DNA of 64,000 nucleotides, taken from the NCBI RefSeq assembly GCF_003576645.1, contig NC_044917.1, forward strand, positions 10,240,198 to 10,304,197. Reading direction: 5' to 3'. Source of the DNA: Ipomoea triloba (Eukaryota; Streptophyta; Magnoliopsida; Solanales; Convolvulaceae). Both the position numbers and the translations under genes were made by a program. Below the pieces are notes generated by a model. It was not told the origin of the DNA and did no database searches. It worked only from the letters and a program-made list of their open reading frames with translations. Position 1 is the stretch's first letter. The number at the start of each line of letters is the position of its first letter. Of the stretch, positions 38,701-47,774 are shown in pieces.

Positions 38701-39374
38701 CAATTTATATTGTGGACTGCATCCATATGGTATTGTGGATCTTGAATTAAAACGATATCGTTTTGAATTTGAGTTTTAACAGATTATATAGTTTTTTTAT
38801 TTCTCATGTTTCAACACAAATTTTAATTTATTCTAGGTACGAAGTCATTTTAATTTATTCTAGGTACGAAATCAATACTGTTAAGGTACAAAATTTCATA
38901 ACACAAAATACAAAAGCTTACAACACAAGACACATACATATGCTATATATTTACTTATTCTCAAATTTGATTTATATAGATAATATATGTCTTATAGGTA
39001 CATAATTTCATAATACAAGACATAAATTCATAAAATAAGCCACAATATGTTGTGTGTTACACAACTACTAATCTATTTCAAGTACAAAATCTATACATTT
39101 AAGGTACATAATTACATAACATGAGGCACAGAAACACATAACACAAGAGGCATGCACATGTTTTATATTTACTTTAGTTCAGGTACAAAATCAATATTCT
39201 TAACGTACAGAATTGTATAACGTGAGATATAGAAGCGCATAACACAAGACACATACAAATGCTTTACACTAAAAAAAAAAAAAAGTAACGTGAACTGAAT
39301 AACAAACGATCGCCGTCAAAATTAAAATTCAAAACTACGTCGTTTAGGATCAGGGTCCACGGTATAACGATTGG
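38701..39374. mobile_element. Palindrome-rich TIR element with four-unit tandem core (copy 2)
   Basis: The left end (GCAATTTATATTGTGGACTG) pairs with the right end (GGTCCACGGTATAACGATTGG). Flanks share TAAATAC (38691-38697 and 39375-39381), a probable 7-9 bp target-site duplication. A 16-bp palindrome AAAACGATATCGTTTT is at 38749-38764 and a decayed counterpart at 39331-39346. The core is about four units of roughly 130 bases containing AGGTACAAAAT and CATAACACAAGACACATACA. Non-coding. Confidence 0.6.
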
Positions 39375-39381
39375 TAAATAC

Positions 39382-39780
39382 TCACGCACATTTTATGTGT
39401 CTAGTTCGATTAAAGAGGCTTGGAGTTTGACTGAAGTTATTTTTTATTTAATATCAATACATAAAATATTTTATAAATTTTTTTTAGTACTACTGACTTT
39501 GTTACAATGTAGTATCTGTTCATAGCTACTTTCTCAACCTACTGAAGCACAAAGAATCAATAGTTGCTCGAACCCACTCCCATCATCCATGTGAGAGTGT
39601 AAACCGGGACACCGGGTGCCACTAGACCACAAGGTATTTGACAAATTTTTTATAACATTAAAAATACTATTAAGCACAAAATAAAATTTAAAAATAATTA
39701 AAAGAATACTAAGAAAAATAATAAAAGAAAATACCCTTAAAATTTTAGATTTTGACATGTCTTAAACGGAGGGGTGACCG
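39382..39780. mobile_element. Stowaway-like MITE split by a nested SINE
   Basis: The left half (39382-39483) carries the Stowaway-type text CATTTTATGTGTCTAGTTCG. The right half (39642-39780) carries ACATTAAAAATACTATTAAG and ends TTTTGACATGTCTTAAACGG. The same phrases, in the same order, flank the intact copy at 25436. The SINE at 39484-39641 separates the halves. Outer ends are decayed. Confidence 0.65.
39484..39641 (-). mobile_element. tRNA-derived SINE, 158 bp, nested in Stowaway
   Basis: On the minus strand: an A-box-like head (TGTGGTCTAGTGGCACCCGG), a B box in GTGGGTTCGAGC, then TCAGTAGGTTGAGAAAGTAG and ATGAACAGATACTACATTGT, ending AGTCAGTAGTACT plus A's. The same tail occurs at 49255-49400 and, partly, 40631-40749. 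Flanked by AAATTTTTT on both sides (39475-39483, 39642-39650). Confidence 0.78.
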
Positions 39781-40630
39781 GCGTGAGGAATTTTGACACT
39801 AAAATAATAGTCGTGGATGAAAATTGGTACTATGAAAATTGGTAAGAATTAAACATGTGGACCAAAATTGTTATTTTGCTAATACTTGTGGGACCAAAAT
39901 TAGTATTTGCTCGAAAATAAACATACAAAATTTTGAAAAAAAAACTTATAGTATTGTAAAAATGAACTTGTTGGATATGCTTAATGAACTTATTTGATAT
40001 CCATGCCATCAATATAATGATGTACTTGTATTAGTATTGTGAAAATGAACTTAAAAGTATTTTTTTTTGGTTTGGTGAACAAACTTATAGTATTTTGAAT
40101 ATGAACCTCTGGTATATATATTGAAAATAAACTTATATTTGTGGTTTAATGTAATTGTATGTTAATTAAAAAATATTAATATGTCATTTAAAAGAATTTT
40201 TAATGATGTTTTTTAATATAATAATCTTATCTTATTTGTATAAAAATAAAAATATAATAAGTTTAAAAAAAAAGAAATAAAAATATAATAAGTTAAAAAA
40301 AAAAAGAATTTAACTTGTTTTACCTTGCAAAATGGACCATAGTCCATTGTAAAACAATCCACCAATAATGTGATTGCATAACATTAAGAAAAGTTTTTAT
40401 TATTCTTTTAAAGCAAAATTATTCATAACAAACACATTCCCTAGAGTTACTTTTCTAGCAATTTAATTTAATATTTTATAATTTTTTTAAAATATAAAAG
40501 ATAGTGAGTGTAGACTTTAATATTTTATAATTTTTTTTTATTCTCAATACTTTCCTTAGTGTGTTAGTAAAAAATTTCTTGATAATTTGTGTTTAATCCC
40601 AACTAAAAATTTAAAACCGATAGAAATGGT

Positions 40631-40749
40631 TTTTTTTTTTTTTTTGAATACCACTAACTCTACTTTCTCAACCTTTTGAAGCAACCCACCAGTTTCCGTA
40701 TAAAAGGAAGGGTTTGATGCCACTGGACCACAAGTCCTTGGCAAATGGC
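40631..40749 (-). mobile_element. Second, 3'-shortened copy of the same SINE family
   Basis: On the minus strand: ACTTGTGGTCCAGTGGCATC, CAAACCCTTCC, GGTGGGTT, then AAAGGTTGAGAAAGTAG and a poly(A) (T-tract at 40631-40646). Flanked by AAATGGT on both sides (40624-40630, 40750-40756). The tail region after GAGAAAGTAG is shorter than in the copy at 39484. Confidence 0.7.
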
Positions 40750-41046
40750 AAATGGTAAAGGTTAATAAAAGCCCTTAGACGTGAAGGACACCATTTTGGC
40801 ATAAAAAATTAATTAATTAATTGTTAGGATGTTTTATTTATTTAAGTTAGTCAAATAAATTAGATTACTTGAGCAAGAATTTTAATTCTTGAGTGACTCT
40901 TCTATGAAACTGTGTCACAAATTGACGGGTCAGGTATAACTGTATAAGTAATACTTATATTGACAAATATAATACTAATTCGAAATAAAATGTTTGTTAC
41001 TTCGGAAAGTATAATACTTTTGATGAAAATTATAATAACATTAAGA

Positions 41047-41588
41047 TATAAGGGTCAAATAAGTCATCGAATTGCACACGGTAATGCAATTACGACACTA
41101 AACCTAAAAAACTACAATTAGGTCCCTAAACTAACTTATTTCATACAATTTGTCTAATTTTCATGTTTCTAACAGGTCACCTCAAATTGTTTTTTTTTTA
41201 AACTTTAGAATAATAATTTAAAATTAAAAAAAGAAAAGAAGAACGTGGCCGGAGACGAAGAGTTTCTTCATCTCCGACCAATATTTCTTCGTCTCCATGG
41301 CTGGGGACGAAGAAACTCTTTGTCTTTCTTCATCTCCGGCCATGGAGAGGAAGAAACATTGGCCGGAGAACGTTTTGTGTTTTTTTTTTTTAAAAAGAAT
41401 TATTATTTGTTAAGCTTTTTTTTAAAAAAATAATTTTAATTTGGGGTGACATGTTAGAAGCATGTAAATTGGACAAATTGCATGAAATATGTTAGTTTAG
41501 GGACCTAATTGTAATTTTTTTTTAGGTCCAGTAGCCTAATTGCATTATTGTGTGCAGTTGAATGACCTATTTGACCCTTATTTTCCTA
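41047..41588. mobile_element. Foldback MITE of the GGGTCAAATAAG family (copy 1)
   Basis: Long terminal inverted repeats begin AAGGGTCAAATAAGTCATCG on the left and end GAATGACCTATTTGACCCTT on the right, pairing imperfectly over more than 100 bases (CAATTAGGTCCCTAAACTAA with TTAGTTTAGGGACCTAATTG). The centre repeats GACGAAGA/TCTTCGTC text and forms a further hairpin. Non-coding; no target-site duplication seen because the tips are decayed. Confidence 0.75.
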
Positions 41589-41677
41589 AAATTAAATCAA
41601 AATGTAAAAGTATTATATTTTTCCCTCATCAAAATATTACACTTTAGTAACGAACACTTTATTTTTTATTAGTATTA

Positions 41678-42279
41678 CTAGTTATCACAAGTGCGTTGCA
41701 TGATTAAACCAATGCCCAATGCGTAGTTTTAAATTAGTATTCCTTAATTGGTTAAAGTAGTCATATAATGATAGAGAAAAAAATGCTAAATTAATAAAAA
41801 TCAAAGAAACAGTTTCAATGCTTAAATATAATGAAATTGTAAATAGCTAAATTACAACTAAAGTAAGTAAAAACAAATAAACCACTAACTATAGATGACT
41901 ATCTATCATGATCAACCAATGGAAGAAAACAATTGGATAAAGAGTACTAATTTAAGCAGAGTAAATTAATTTTCTTAGTGCGCATTTGCTGAGGCTCGGA
42001 ATTATCTCCATCTTCTCCATCTTCTCCATCTTCTTCATCTTTAGTGAATTTGAGTTTCCTTTTTGCTAATTGTGTCTTTATTGCATCTTGTTTACTGGAG
42101 GTAATGAATGACAATGATTCGTGCAATGATGTTATGGTATATGATACTATGTTTTTGCCTTGTTGTATATAATATAAGATTGAGACCTCAATTGTATTAT
42201 ATATTCTTCATCTTGTAAGTGGTTATTGGTGGAATTCTGAGATGTTGGCCCTGCAACTAATAATGATAAAAATAAAATA

Positions 42280-42312
<33 letters not shown>

Positions 42313-42570
42313 GTGATAATAAAGGGAGAATATTTTTACGATTTACTTACAGTTTCATTCTCAAGGATGATGAGCATATACTTTTCCTCAGGCGTTCCAA
42401 TAATGTTTTTTGGTTCATTTTTCTTAATGACACGAACTTTAGAACTCCAGCCCACGGGTTGTGTGTCAATATCAATTAACTTTACTGCATTTGGCATGAC
42501 TAATATCTGTGTCATTGGAAATATGTTCATAAAGGATGTTATAAAATAATATAATGGGAACCAGAACATA
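41678..42570 (-). mobile_element. Helitron-like remnant carrying RPA70-like exon fragments
   Basis: On the minus strand the 3' end reads GCACTTGTGATAACTAG followed by T, a Helitron-type CTRR terminus next to a weak hairpin. Upstream, minus 42532-42354 looks like an exon (ACACAG acceptor, GTAAGT donor) with an OB-fold-like segment (GWSSKVRVIKKNEPKN, KYMLIILENET). Minus 42100-41950 encodes a basic/acidic tail (KRKLKFTKDEEDGEDGEDG) like the C-terminus of RPA-like genes carried by plant Helitrons. The middle of the gene is missing. The 5' end of the element was not found, so the true start is beyond 42570. Confidence 0.5.
42280..42311. repeat. (ATG)n microsatellite
   Basis: Ten or more ATG/GAT units inside the Helitron-like remnant; it produces a poly-Met frame that is not a gene. 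Confidence 0.9.
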
Positions 42571-42919
42571 AATTCAAAAACTATAGATTAGGGAGTAAAG
42601 AGTAAGGAGTAACTAAAATGTGTAGATTATAGAAGAATATAATGAGAACCACAACAATACATACAAGGATACAAGTATAGATGAATAGATTATACAATAG
42701 ATATATTTACATAATGATATTGAAATTATACTAATTAATGAGTATACCATCATTGGTTTAAAAAAAAAATTGTAATCATTATGAGTACAAATACAAATAA
42801 TAGAATCATCATGATAATATTTTGACAATCATACCTATAGAGCGTCACGTAGATGTTGTGTTGCAGAATATGTTAGGTTTAGTTTTGAGTGAATACCAGT
42901 GAGAAGGGGAAGTGTTTAT

Positions 42920-43170
42920 ATACTTTTGTTTTTGGGTAGAATAATGGTTTAGTTAGGAATCTATACAAAATTGTATTATAGAATCCTATTAAAACTTCAA
43001 TATTATACTATTGTTTTGGGTAGAATAATAGTTTAGTTAGGTATCTATACAAAATTGTATTATAGAATCCTATTAAAACTTCAATATTTTAATTTTAAGT
43101 TAGAATTGAAATAATCTATACAGAATTATATTATAGAATTCTATTAAGACTTCAATATTCTAATTTTAAG
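42920..43170. repeat. Three tandem ~85-bp repeats
   Basis: Units contain ATCTATACAAAATTGTATTA and AGAATCCTATTAAAACTTCA. The first two are nearly identical and the third is diverged. They may belong to the Helitron-like remnant. Confidence 0.7.
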
Positions 43171-43677
43171 TTAGAAAAATTAACAAATGAGATGTTGCGA
43201 TTATTAAGAAACAAATTGTCAATTTGTTTGAAAACTGCAATAAAGAAACAAATTGCCTAAATAATTTGACGCTAAACATCTGTTATATTTGACGGAAAGA
43301 ATTTGGTAAAATTATAAAGGATTAGGATATATTAAGAATTTAATTGAAGGTTGCACAATAAGAAGAACACAAAATACAATATGTTATAGTATATTATTAC
43401 ACCAACATTTTTTAGTTTCAGTTAGGAGTTTAACATTATTGGCTCCTATAATAATTGTATATGTTATATGTAGATTGTAGATGTAGACATTTTTCGGTAT
43501 AAATATTACATTTTCAATATAAATATTTCAATTTATCTCGACTGTACCCGATCCGTCTCACGGACAAAGATTTATGAAATAGACTCATCACTCATACAAG
43601 TTTTTTGCCTTAATTCTTTAGTACAAGTTATTATTCCTATTAAATCGATCGAAGTACAGTTAGTATTTAATTGAGAT

Positions 43678-43685
43678 TATAAATA
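43678..43685 (+). promoter_or_regulatory. TATA box of the DUF868 gene
   Basis: TATAAATA lies 167 bases before the upstream ATG and 242 bases before the conserved-context ATG. This is a plausible core promoter position; inferred from sequence only. Confidence 0.5.
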
Positions 43686-43844
43686 CCCTTGATAATAATG
43701 TAATAGTATCATGTATAAACTGTATCTTAATTATTGAACTGAGACATTAAACGAGGTGATTGCCTAGTTGTTGGTCCAAGAAATCTCCATCTCTATCCTT
43801 AAATTCTCTCATCAATTCAGAATCATCAATTCGATCTCTAGTGT

Positions 43845-44864
43845 ATGCTGTCAAGAACACTTTTGCCAGCATTGAAACTCCGAACAAAAATATCTCCATC
43901 TCTCTCTCCACATTATAGGATGATGCAAGATCAAATCGGGATTCCCGCTTGCTTTTCGTCCAGGGAGAATAATAAGCTCACATCAGATGATAATCCCGCC
44001 GCAATCACCAGTTCCGGCCAGAGCATTTTCGTATCGGTTTACCGGGCCAAGTTTTCAGACCAGCGGAGGCTCGTCACGGTCACGTGGTGCAAGAATCTCC
44101 TGCTTCACGAGCTGTCCGTTTCGGTGGATTGCAACGGCGGAGAGCGGCGGCGCACGGCGGCGTGCAAGGTGGAGCTGAAGCCGTGGTGTTTCTGGAGGAA
44201 ACAGGGGTCGAAGCGCGTGGAGGTCGACGGGAAGACGGTGGAGGTTTTCTGGGACCTGAAAGCGGCGAAATTCAACGGGGAAACGGAGCCGAGGTCGGAG
44301 TACTATGTGGCGGTCGTGTGCGAGGACGAGGTTGTTCTTCTCCTCGGGGACATGAAGAACGACGCGTATAGAAAGACGGGGTGCCGGCCGGCTTTAGTGG
44401 ATCCGGTTTTGGTGTCGAGAAAAGAGCACGTTTTTGGGAAGAAAAAATTCCAGACTAGGGTTAAGGTTGAGGAGAAAGGGAAACATCATGAGATCTCGGT
44501 GGAGTGGAAAAACAGGAACGGGGAAGATCCCGAAATGGAGATTAACGTGGACGACAATTCCGTTATTCACGTCAAACATTTGCAGTGGAAATTCCGAGGC
44601 AATGAATGCCTTGATCTCACCGACAAGGTCAGAATCCAGGTCTTCTGGGACGTCCACGACTGGCTATTCTGTCCCGGTTTAAAACACGCTTTGTTCATTT
44701 TCAAACCTGTCTTAACATCTCCGCCCCCTTCGTCACCGTCGTTCTCCTCGTCCTCCTCCTCGACCACATCGACGCCGTTTATGAGTTCTTGTTACTCATC
44801 ATCATCAACAACAAGCAGCTCATATGAGTTTTGCTTGATTTTATATGCTTGGAAGGGGGAATGA
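43845..44864 (+). CDS. DUF868 family protein, 339 aa (or 314 from the inner ATG), intronless
   Basis: Plant-specific family of unknown biochemical function, intronless in most species (family knowledge). Residues 26 onward (MMQDQIGIPACFSS) match the usual family N-terminus, so translation may begin at 43920 or 43923; the first in-frame ATG at 43845 adds 25 basic residues. Conserved blocks: IFVSVYRAKF near residue 60, TVTWCKNLLLHELSVSV, KPWCFWRKQGSK, VFWDLKAAKF, YYVAVVCEDEVVLLLGD, and VFWDVHDWLF. A Ser/Thr/Pro-rich tract (about 295-325) precedes the conserved C-terminal FCLILYAWK. The coding region is GC-rich against AT-rich flanks. A TATA box is at 43678. No defects seen. Confidence 0.9.
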   Translation: MLSRTLLPALKLRTKISPSLSPHYRMMQDQIGIPACFSSRENNKLTSDDNPAAITSSGQSIFVSVYRAKFSDQRRLVTVTWCKNLLLHELSVSVDCNGGERRRTAACKVELKPWCFWRKQGSKRVEVDGKTVEVFWDLKAAKFNGETEPRSEYYVAVVCEDEVVLLLGDMKNDAYRKTGCRPALVDPVLVSRKEHVFGKKKFQTRVKVEEKGKHHEISVEWKNRNGEDPEMEINVDDNSVIHVKHLQWKFRGNECLDLTDKVRIQVFWDVHDWLFCPGLKHALFIFKPVLTSPPPSSPSFSSSSSSTTSTPFMSSCYSSSSTTSSSYEFCLILYAWKGE

Positions 44865-45916
44865 TTGGAAAGTCCATAGTAAATGCATGCCATATAGCTT
44901 AGTAGTTAGTGGCACTACCAGAAAGCAGAGGGTAGTGGGTGGGGGGAAAAGTGTGATATTGTAACTCATGTCATGGGCTACTGGGCCCACAAGATCATGT
45001 GGTAAGGTACAAGAGGATGCCCAAGCACATGAGGGTGTATTGGAGGTGGGGTCCATCAGAGGGGTTTGGAAGTTAGTTTCCAGGCTTCCAGCCTTGATGT
45101 GGATAAGGAGTGGCCATATTTGGATAATAATAATATAATGATTACATATAATAAAATTATTTTTCTAATTTGAAGGCATTCATCTTTTTACACCCCATCC
45201 CTCTCTCTTGATAGTTGTGATATGGATTTGCTAAGTAAGCATTATAATGTTATTGTGTAATGAAGCTTGTGATCTTACATTTCTATTCAACACACTATAG
45301 GTGTACTGTCTATACATATATGAGGAATGTAAAAATGTTACATTTAAATAAAAAAAAAAAAAGAAAAGAGAAAGGAAACGAGGAATTTATCCACTTGTAC
45401 TTAGTTTAATAAATAGTATATTGTTTGTTATAAAGTTGATTTCTACTTAGAAAATTGAACTTCAATCCGCTTTCACCTAGGATATATCTTCAATGCTCAA
45501 TCCATTTCTTCTTAATTCTCTAACTCCTTTGGCCTGGTCATTTTTCTCATTTTCTCTAGAAATAACGTTGGGACCTTTGATATCTTTGAAATTATTTAGA
45601 TAACATTTATTCTCGATCATGTGTCTTGATCCATCATTATCAAAGTACTTAATATATCTTGCCACACTACTCCTTTCTATTTCTAAAATTTAGTCAAGTA
45701 GATTTAGGTATATCTAGACTTGTGTGGGTTTTTAGAGGTTAGTGATCTTCTGTACCCAGATCCTTATACTTGAAAACATTTTATGTACATTTGGATTTTT
45801 GAGTTTATTTTACTTGTGCGAAGATGATTATTGTTTGAGCTTGTGAGAGATAGAAAAACATAGACATATTCTATTTTAAGGTGTCCCTCCCCGACAGCTA
45901 GAATACTTATTTATTA

Positions 45917-46020
45917 TTTTTTTTTTTAGGTTGTATGGTTTGCTCCATTCACTTGGGTGGGAATTGAACCCCAACCTTATGCTTAAGGAACGAGGTGCTG
46001 AACCACCACGCCAATCATGT
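45917..46020 (-). mobile_element. tRNA-derived SINE-like element with poly(A)
   Basis: On the minus strand: A-box-like TGGCGTGGTGGTTCAGCA, a perfect B box GGTTCAATTCC, then CCACCCAAGTGAATGGAGCA and an A-tract. It differs in sequence from the SINE family at 39484. No clear target-site duplication. Confidence 0.55.
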
Positions 46021-46083
46021 TGATTATAGACGTATTCTATTGTTTTATCTCATTTAGTCAATTAGAATTTAAAGAATATAGGG

Positions 46084-46276
46084 CTTGTTTGGTTATCAGC
46101 GGTTAGCGATTAGCGGTAGCGGGTTGTGTTAGCGGTTATCAAATAGCGGATTGTATTAGCAAGTTTGACCAGCAGAATGTATTAGCGGTTTGTAAAAGAT
46201 GTTTGGTAAAATTAGCTGTTTAGATTAGCGGTTAACAGGTAAAATGACCAAAAGGGTATACATATAATAATACTCC

Positions 46277-46315
<39 letters not shown>

Positions 46316-46797
46316 CAAAAAAAAAAGAAACAAAAAAAAAAAAACTAAAAAGATGTGGGATCTCGTAAGTGTTAAAAAAAAGGGCCTTGAGCTCCCTTAT
46401 AAAAGGGAGCGGCTCCCTTATAAAAAGGAGCTCAACGCCCCTTATTCTTCTCTTGCCCATCCCACATCGGATGGGCAAGAGAAGAGGAGCCTGAAGCTTC
46501 TTTATTAATTATTAAAGAAGCCTCAGGCTCCTAATAACGTAATAATTTTTTATTTTTTTTATAAAATGGAGGGCGTTTTGGGGAAAAATAATTCTTTCCC
46601 AAAACGCCAACCCCAAACGCTGCTTTTGGAGCAAAACGCCATCCCAATAGCAGCGTTTGGGATTTCAGTGGTTTGGAGCAAACCGCTGCTCCAATCCGCT
46701 GTTAACCAAACACCTTCTTTAGCGGTTTGACTTGGTCAAACCGTTAAAGTTGGTCAAATCCGCCAAAAATTGACGGATTCGCTGTTAACCAAACACA
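46084..46797. mobile_element. Tourist-like MITE, ~714 bp, with nested hairpins
   Basis: Ends GGGCTTGTTTGGTTATCAGC and GCTGTTAACCAAACACACCC are inverted repeats, flanked by ATA on both sides. Inner arms (AGCGGTTTGACTTGGTCAAA and similar) repeat AGCGGTT units. Around 46388-46430 an inverted pair of GAGCTCCCTTATAAAAGGGA and CTCCCTTATAAAAAGGAGCT places two TATAAA boxes in a hairpin. Around 46450-46535 two further hairpins occur (TTGCCCATCC/GGATGGGCAA and AAGCTTCTTTA/TAAAGAAGC). An AAT microsatellite is at 46278-46313. Non-coding. Confidence 0.65.
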
Positions 46798-47192
46798 CCC
46801 ATAATCAAATTATCTCGATTTTGGAGTTTTTCCTTTATTCCTTTGGGGTGTATGTTTTGCTTACTCCCCTAAATCTTTAATTTCTTCAACTTCTCTAATC
46901 TACTTCTTTGCTCACTTAAATAGGTTTAGATTTAACCCTAGCTCTATGATTTTTGTATGTTTAAAATTCTATCAATTATTTTGGATGAATTAGTCGACAA
47001 GACAATTTTGTCCATTTTTAGTTTGTCTATATTTCAAAATTTTCTTATTTTTGTTCGGATCACACCAATTCTTTCCATTTTAGTCAATTTCCTTGCATAT
47101 AGTATATATATAGATAGTTTAAAAAACGTGAAGTGATTGAAAAAAATGAGAAAGTTATGTTACATATATTATGATTTTACTCATAATTTATA

Positions 47193-47638
47193 GGGAAAAG
47201 GGTCAAATAAGCCCTCCAACTTTACCTAAGGAGTCAATTAGGCCCCTGAACATTTTAAAGTAGCAATTAAACCCATCAATATTATATTTTGATGCAAAAA
47301 AGTCCATAAGCCTATTAATGACCTGTGATCACAGGTCATTAAGATTCCGGTCAAATTTTCGGCACACTCAGGCTATATTCCGGCACAAAACCCAGTGGTT
47401 GCCTTCTCCAGTGAGTCACCGGCGACCGTCGAAAGGTCGCCCTTGACTTTTGTGCCGGAATATGGGTGCTGAAAATTTGACCGGAATCCTAGTGACTTGT
47501 GATCACAGGTCATTAACAGGTTTATGGACTTTTTTGCATCAAAATACAATGTTGATGGGTTTAATTGCTACTTTAAAATGTTCAGGGGCCTAATTGACTC
47601 CTTAGGTAAAGTTGGAGGGCTTATTTGACCCTTTTCCC
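47193..47638. mobile_element. MULE-type foldback MITE, 446 bp, perfect 9-bp target-site duplication (GGGTCAAATAAG family, copy 2)
   Basis: The element begins GGGAAAAGGGTCAAATAAGC and ends with its complement. Flanks are identical 9-mers TAATTTATA (47184-47192, 47639-47647). The arms pair almost perfectly for well over 150 bases, including GACCTGTGATCACAGGTCAT on both sides of the centre, so nearly the whole element is one hairpin. A 9-bp duplication is the Mutator hallmark. Intact ends imply recent movement. It lies 137 bases beyond the stop codon of the prune-like gene. Confidence 0.88.
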
Positions 47639-47774
47639 TAATTTATATTGATTATTGATTTTAAAGGTAATACTACAATGTAATAGGGTCAGTTGTATTA
47701 AAAAAAACAATAACTCAAAACTAATTAATGACACACAAATGAAATATGCAAATTTGTACTAAATTAAATGGTAA

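Larger units (their letters stand above)
37996..43844. other. Transposon-rich intergenic region between CNX2 and the DUF868 gene
   Basis: No host gene recognised. About 37996-38690 is the CNX2 3' flank. The rest is largely mobile DNA listed separately: palindrome element (38701), Stowaway with nested SINE (39382), second SINE (40631), foldback MITE (41047), and a Helitron-like remnant with RPA-like exons (from 41678). Stretch 39830-40380 carries degenerate short repeats (AACTTATAGTATT, GAACTTATTTGATA) and may be a further decayed element ending near 40372 (ATGGACCATAGTCCATTG). Stretch 43170-43660 has nothing recognised. Confidence 0.55.
44865..47774. other. Intergenic region between the DUF868 gene and the prune-like gene (tail to tail)
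   Basis: 3' flank of DUF868, then AT-rich DNA. Holds a SINE-like element (45917), a Tourist-like MITE with inner hairpins (46084) and a MULE MITE (47193). Short ORFs, including one at 45477-45665 on the minus strand, have no recognised motifs. Nothing else seen. Confidence 0.5.
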
